Part shown: positions 63,867-64,000 of the stretch, piece by piece
How positions within the stretch are numbered: position 1 is the first letter of the stretch
How the letters are laid out: each line of letters begins with the position of its first letter
Origin: Emticicia sp. C21
GTDB taxonomy: Bacteria > Bacteroidota > Bacteroidia > Cytophagales > Spirosomataceae
DNA length: 64,000 nt
Assembly (NCBI RefSeq): GCF_003418935.1
Contig: NZ_QVMT01000015.1
Coordinates: 59,377 to 123,376 of the forward strand
Direction of reading: 5' to 3'
Notes under the pieces: generated by a model
What the model saw: only the letters and a program-made list of their open reading frames with translations
Database searches by the model: none
What the model was told of the DNA's origin: nothing
Program-made: the position numbers and the translations under genes

Positions 63867-64000
63867 TATTAATTTTTGGTTATGTTCTTAAATGTATGAT
63901 GGCATTTGGTTGAAATAGAAAATGAATATTTTCATCAAAAACCATTGAATAGTTAGCTTCTTTGAAAACTTGGTAGTGCGACGATGAAATCTAGCGATTT
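63867..64000. other. Window end, no feature seen
   Basis: 134 bp after metY. No terminator, ORF or repeat is recognised, but the flank is cut by the window end. Confidence 0.5.

Overview
The window looks like a chromosomal segment of an A+T-rich member of the Bacteroidota, most likely the order Cytophagales. This rests on Bacteroidota-type promoters (TTTG / TAnnTTTG boxes at several starts), weak use of Shine-Dalgarno sites, a TonB-dependent receptor with an N-terminal carboxypeptidase-like domain, a DUF5103/T9SS plug-like protein, an HYC_CC_PP protein, and the order parA-parB-DUF5683-dapB-lepB. I cannot name the species. No prophage, insertion sequence, rRNA or CRISPR array was seen. One tRNA-like gene was found.

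Layout. 1-5.8 kb: mostly minus-strand single genes (lipoprotein, UlaG-like MBL hydrolase, a class A beta-lactamase broken by one amber codon, orphan ExbD, SDR-like protein, T9SS plug-like protein, LolD). 5.9-7.2 kb: sucC. 7.2-13.0 kb: a compact minus-strand metal (probably copper) cluster with an HMA protein, beta-propeller lipoprotein, TonB receptor, HMA-MauE membrane fusion, HMA-AraC regulator and HYC_CC_PP protein. 13-16.3 kb: CsaA, a hypothetical protein, HAD, APH-like and MmcQ genes. 16.4-20.7 kb: a PSD1 cytochrome/DUF1501 pair. 20.8-23.7 kb: fumC, apaG, ung. 23.8-27.3 kb: an ABC transporter whose binding protein carries an OmpA peptidoglycan-binding domain. 27.5-32.3 kb: lepB, dapB, DUF5683, parB, parA with parS-like repeats upstream. 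32.3-37.0 kb: truA, GNAT, Sua5, and an OmpA protein with about seven PEGA-like repeats. 37.0-37.9 kb: non-coding region with a four-copy 81-bp hairpin array. 37.9-44.7 kb: WbqC, clpC, a methyltransferase and a SufS-SufE-DUF59-bacilliredoxin Fe-S group. 44.7-57.1 kb: LOG, rpiB, membrane protein, rbfA, two Lol-type permeases, a duplicated-domain exported protein, M1 peptidase, radical SAM and nucleoside transporter. 57.1-60.9 kb: twin operators, two tandem SGNH-like proteins and an MBOAT acyltransferase. 61.0-63.9 kb: tRNA(CAU)-like gene, sterol desaturase-family protein and metY.

How it fits together. Housekeeping modules are segment handling (ParAB), envelope biogenesis (LolD and Lol permeases at separate loci, LepB, OmpA proteins), TCA enzymes (SucC, FumC), Fe-S assembly and tRNA modification. 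The accessory modules most worth attention are the HMA-centred metal cluster, the OmpA-tethered ABC importer and the MBOAT/SGNH glycan-acylation trio under a twin 17-bp operator. Intergenic regions carry at least three families of palindromic repeats, and several promoters sit so close to start codons that leaderless mRNAs are likely.
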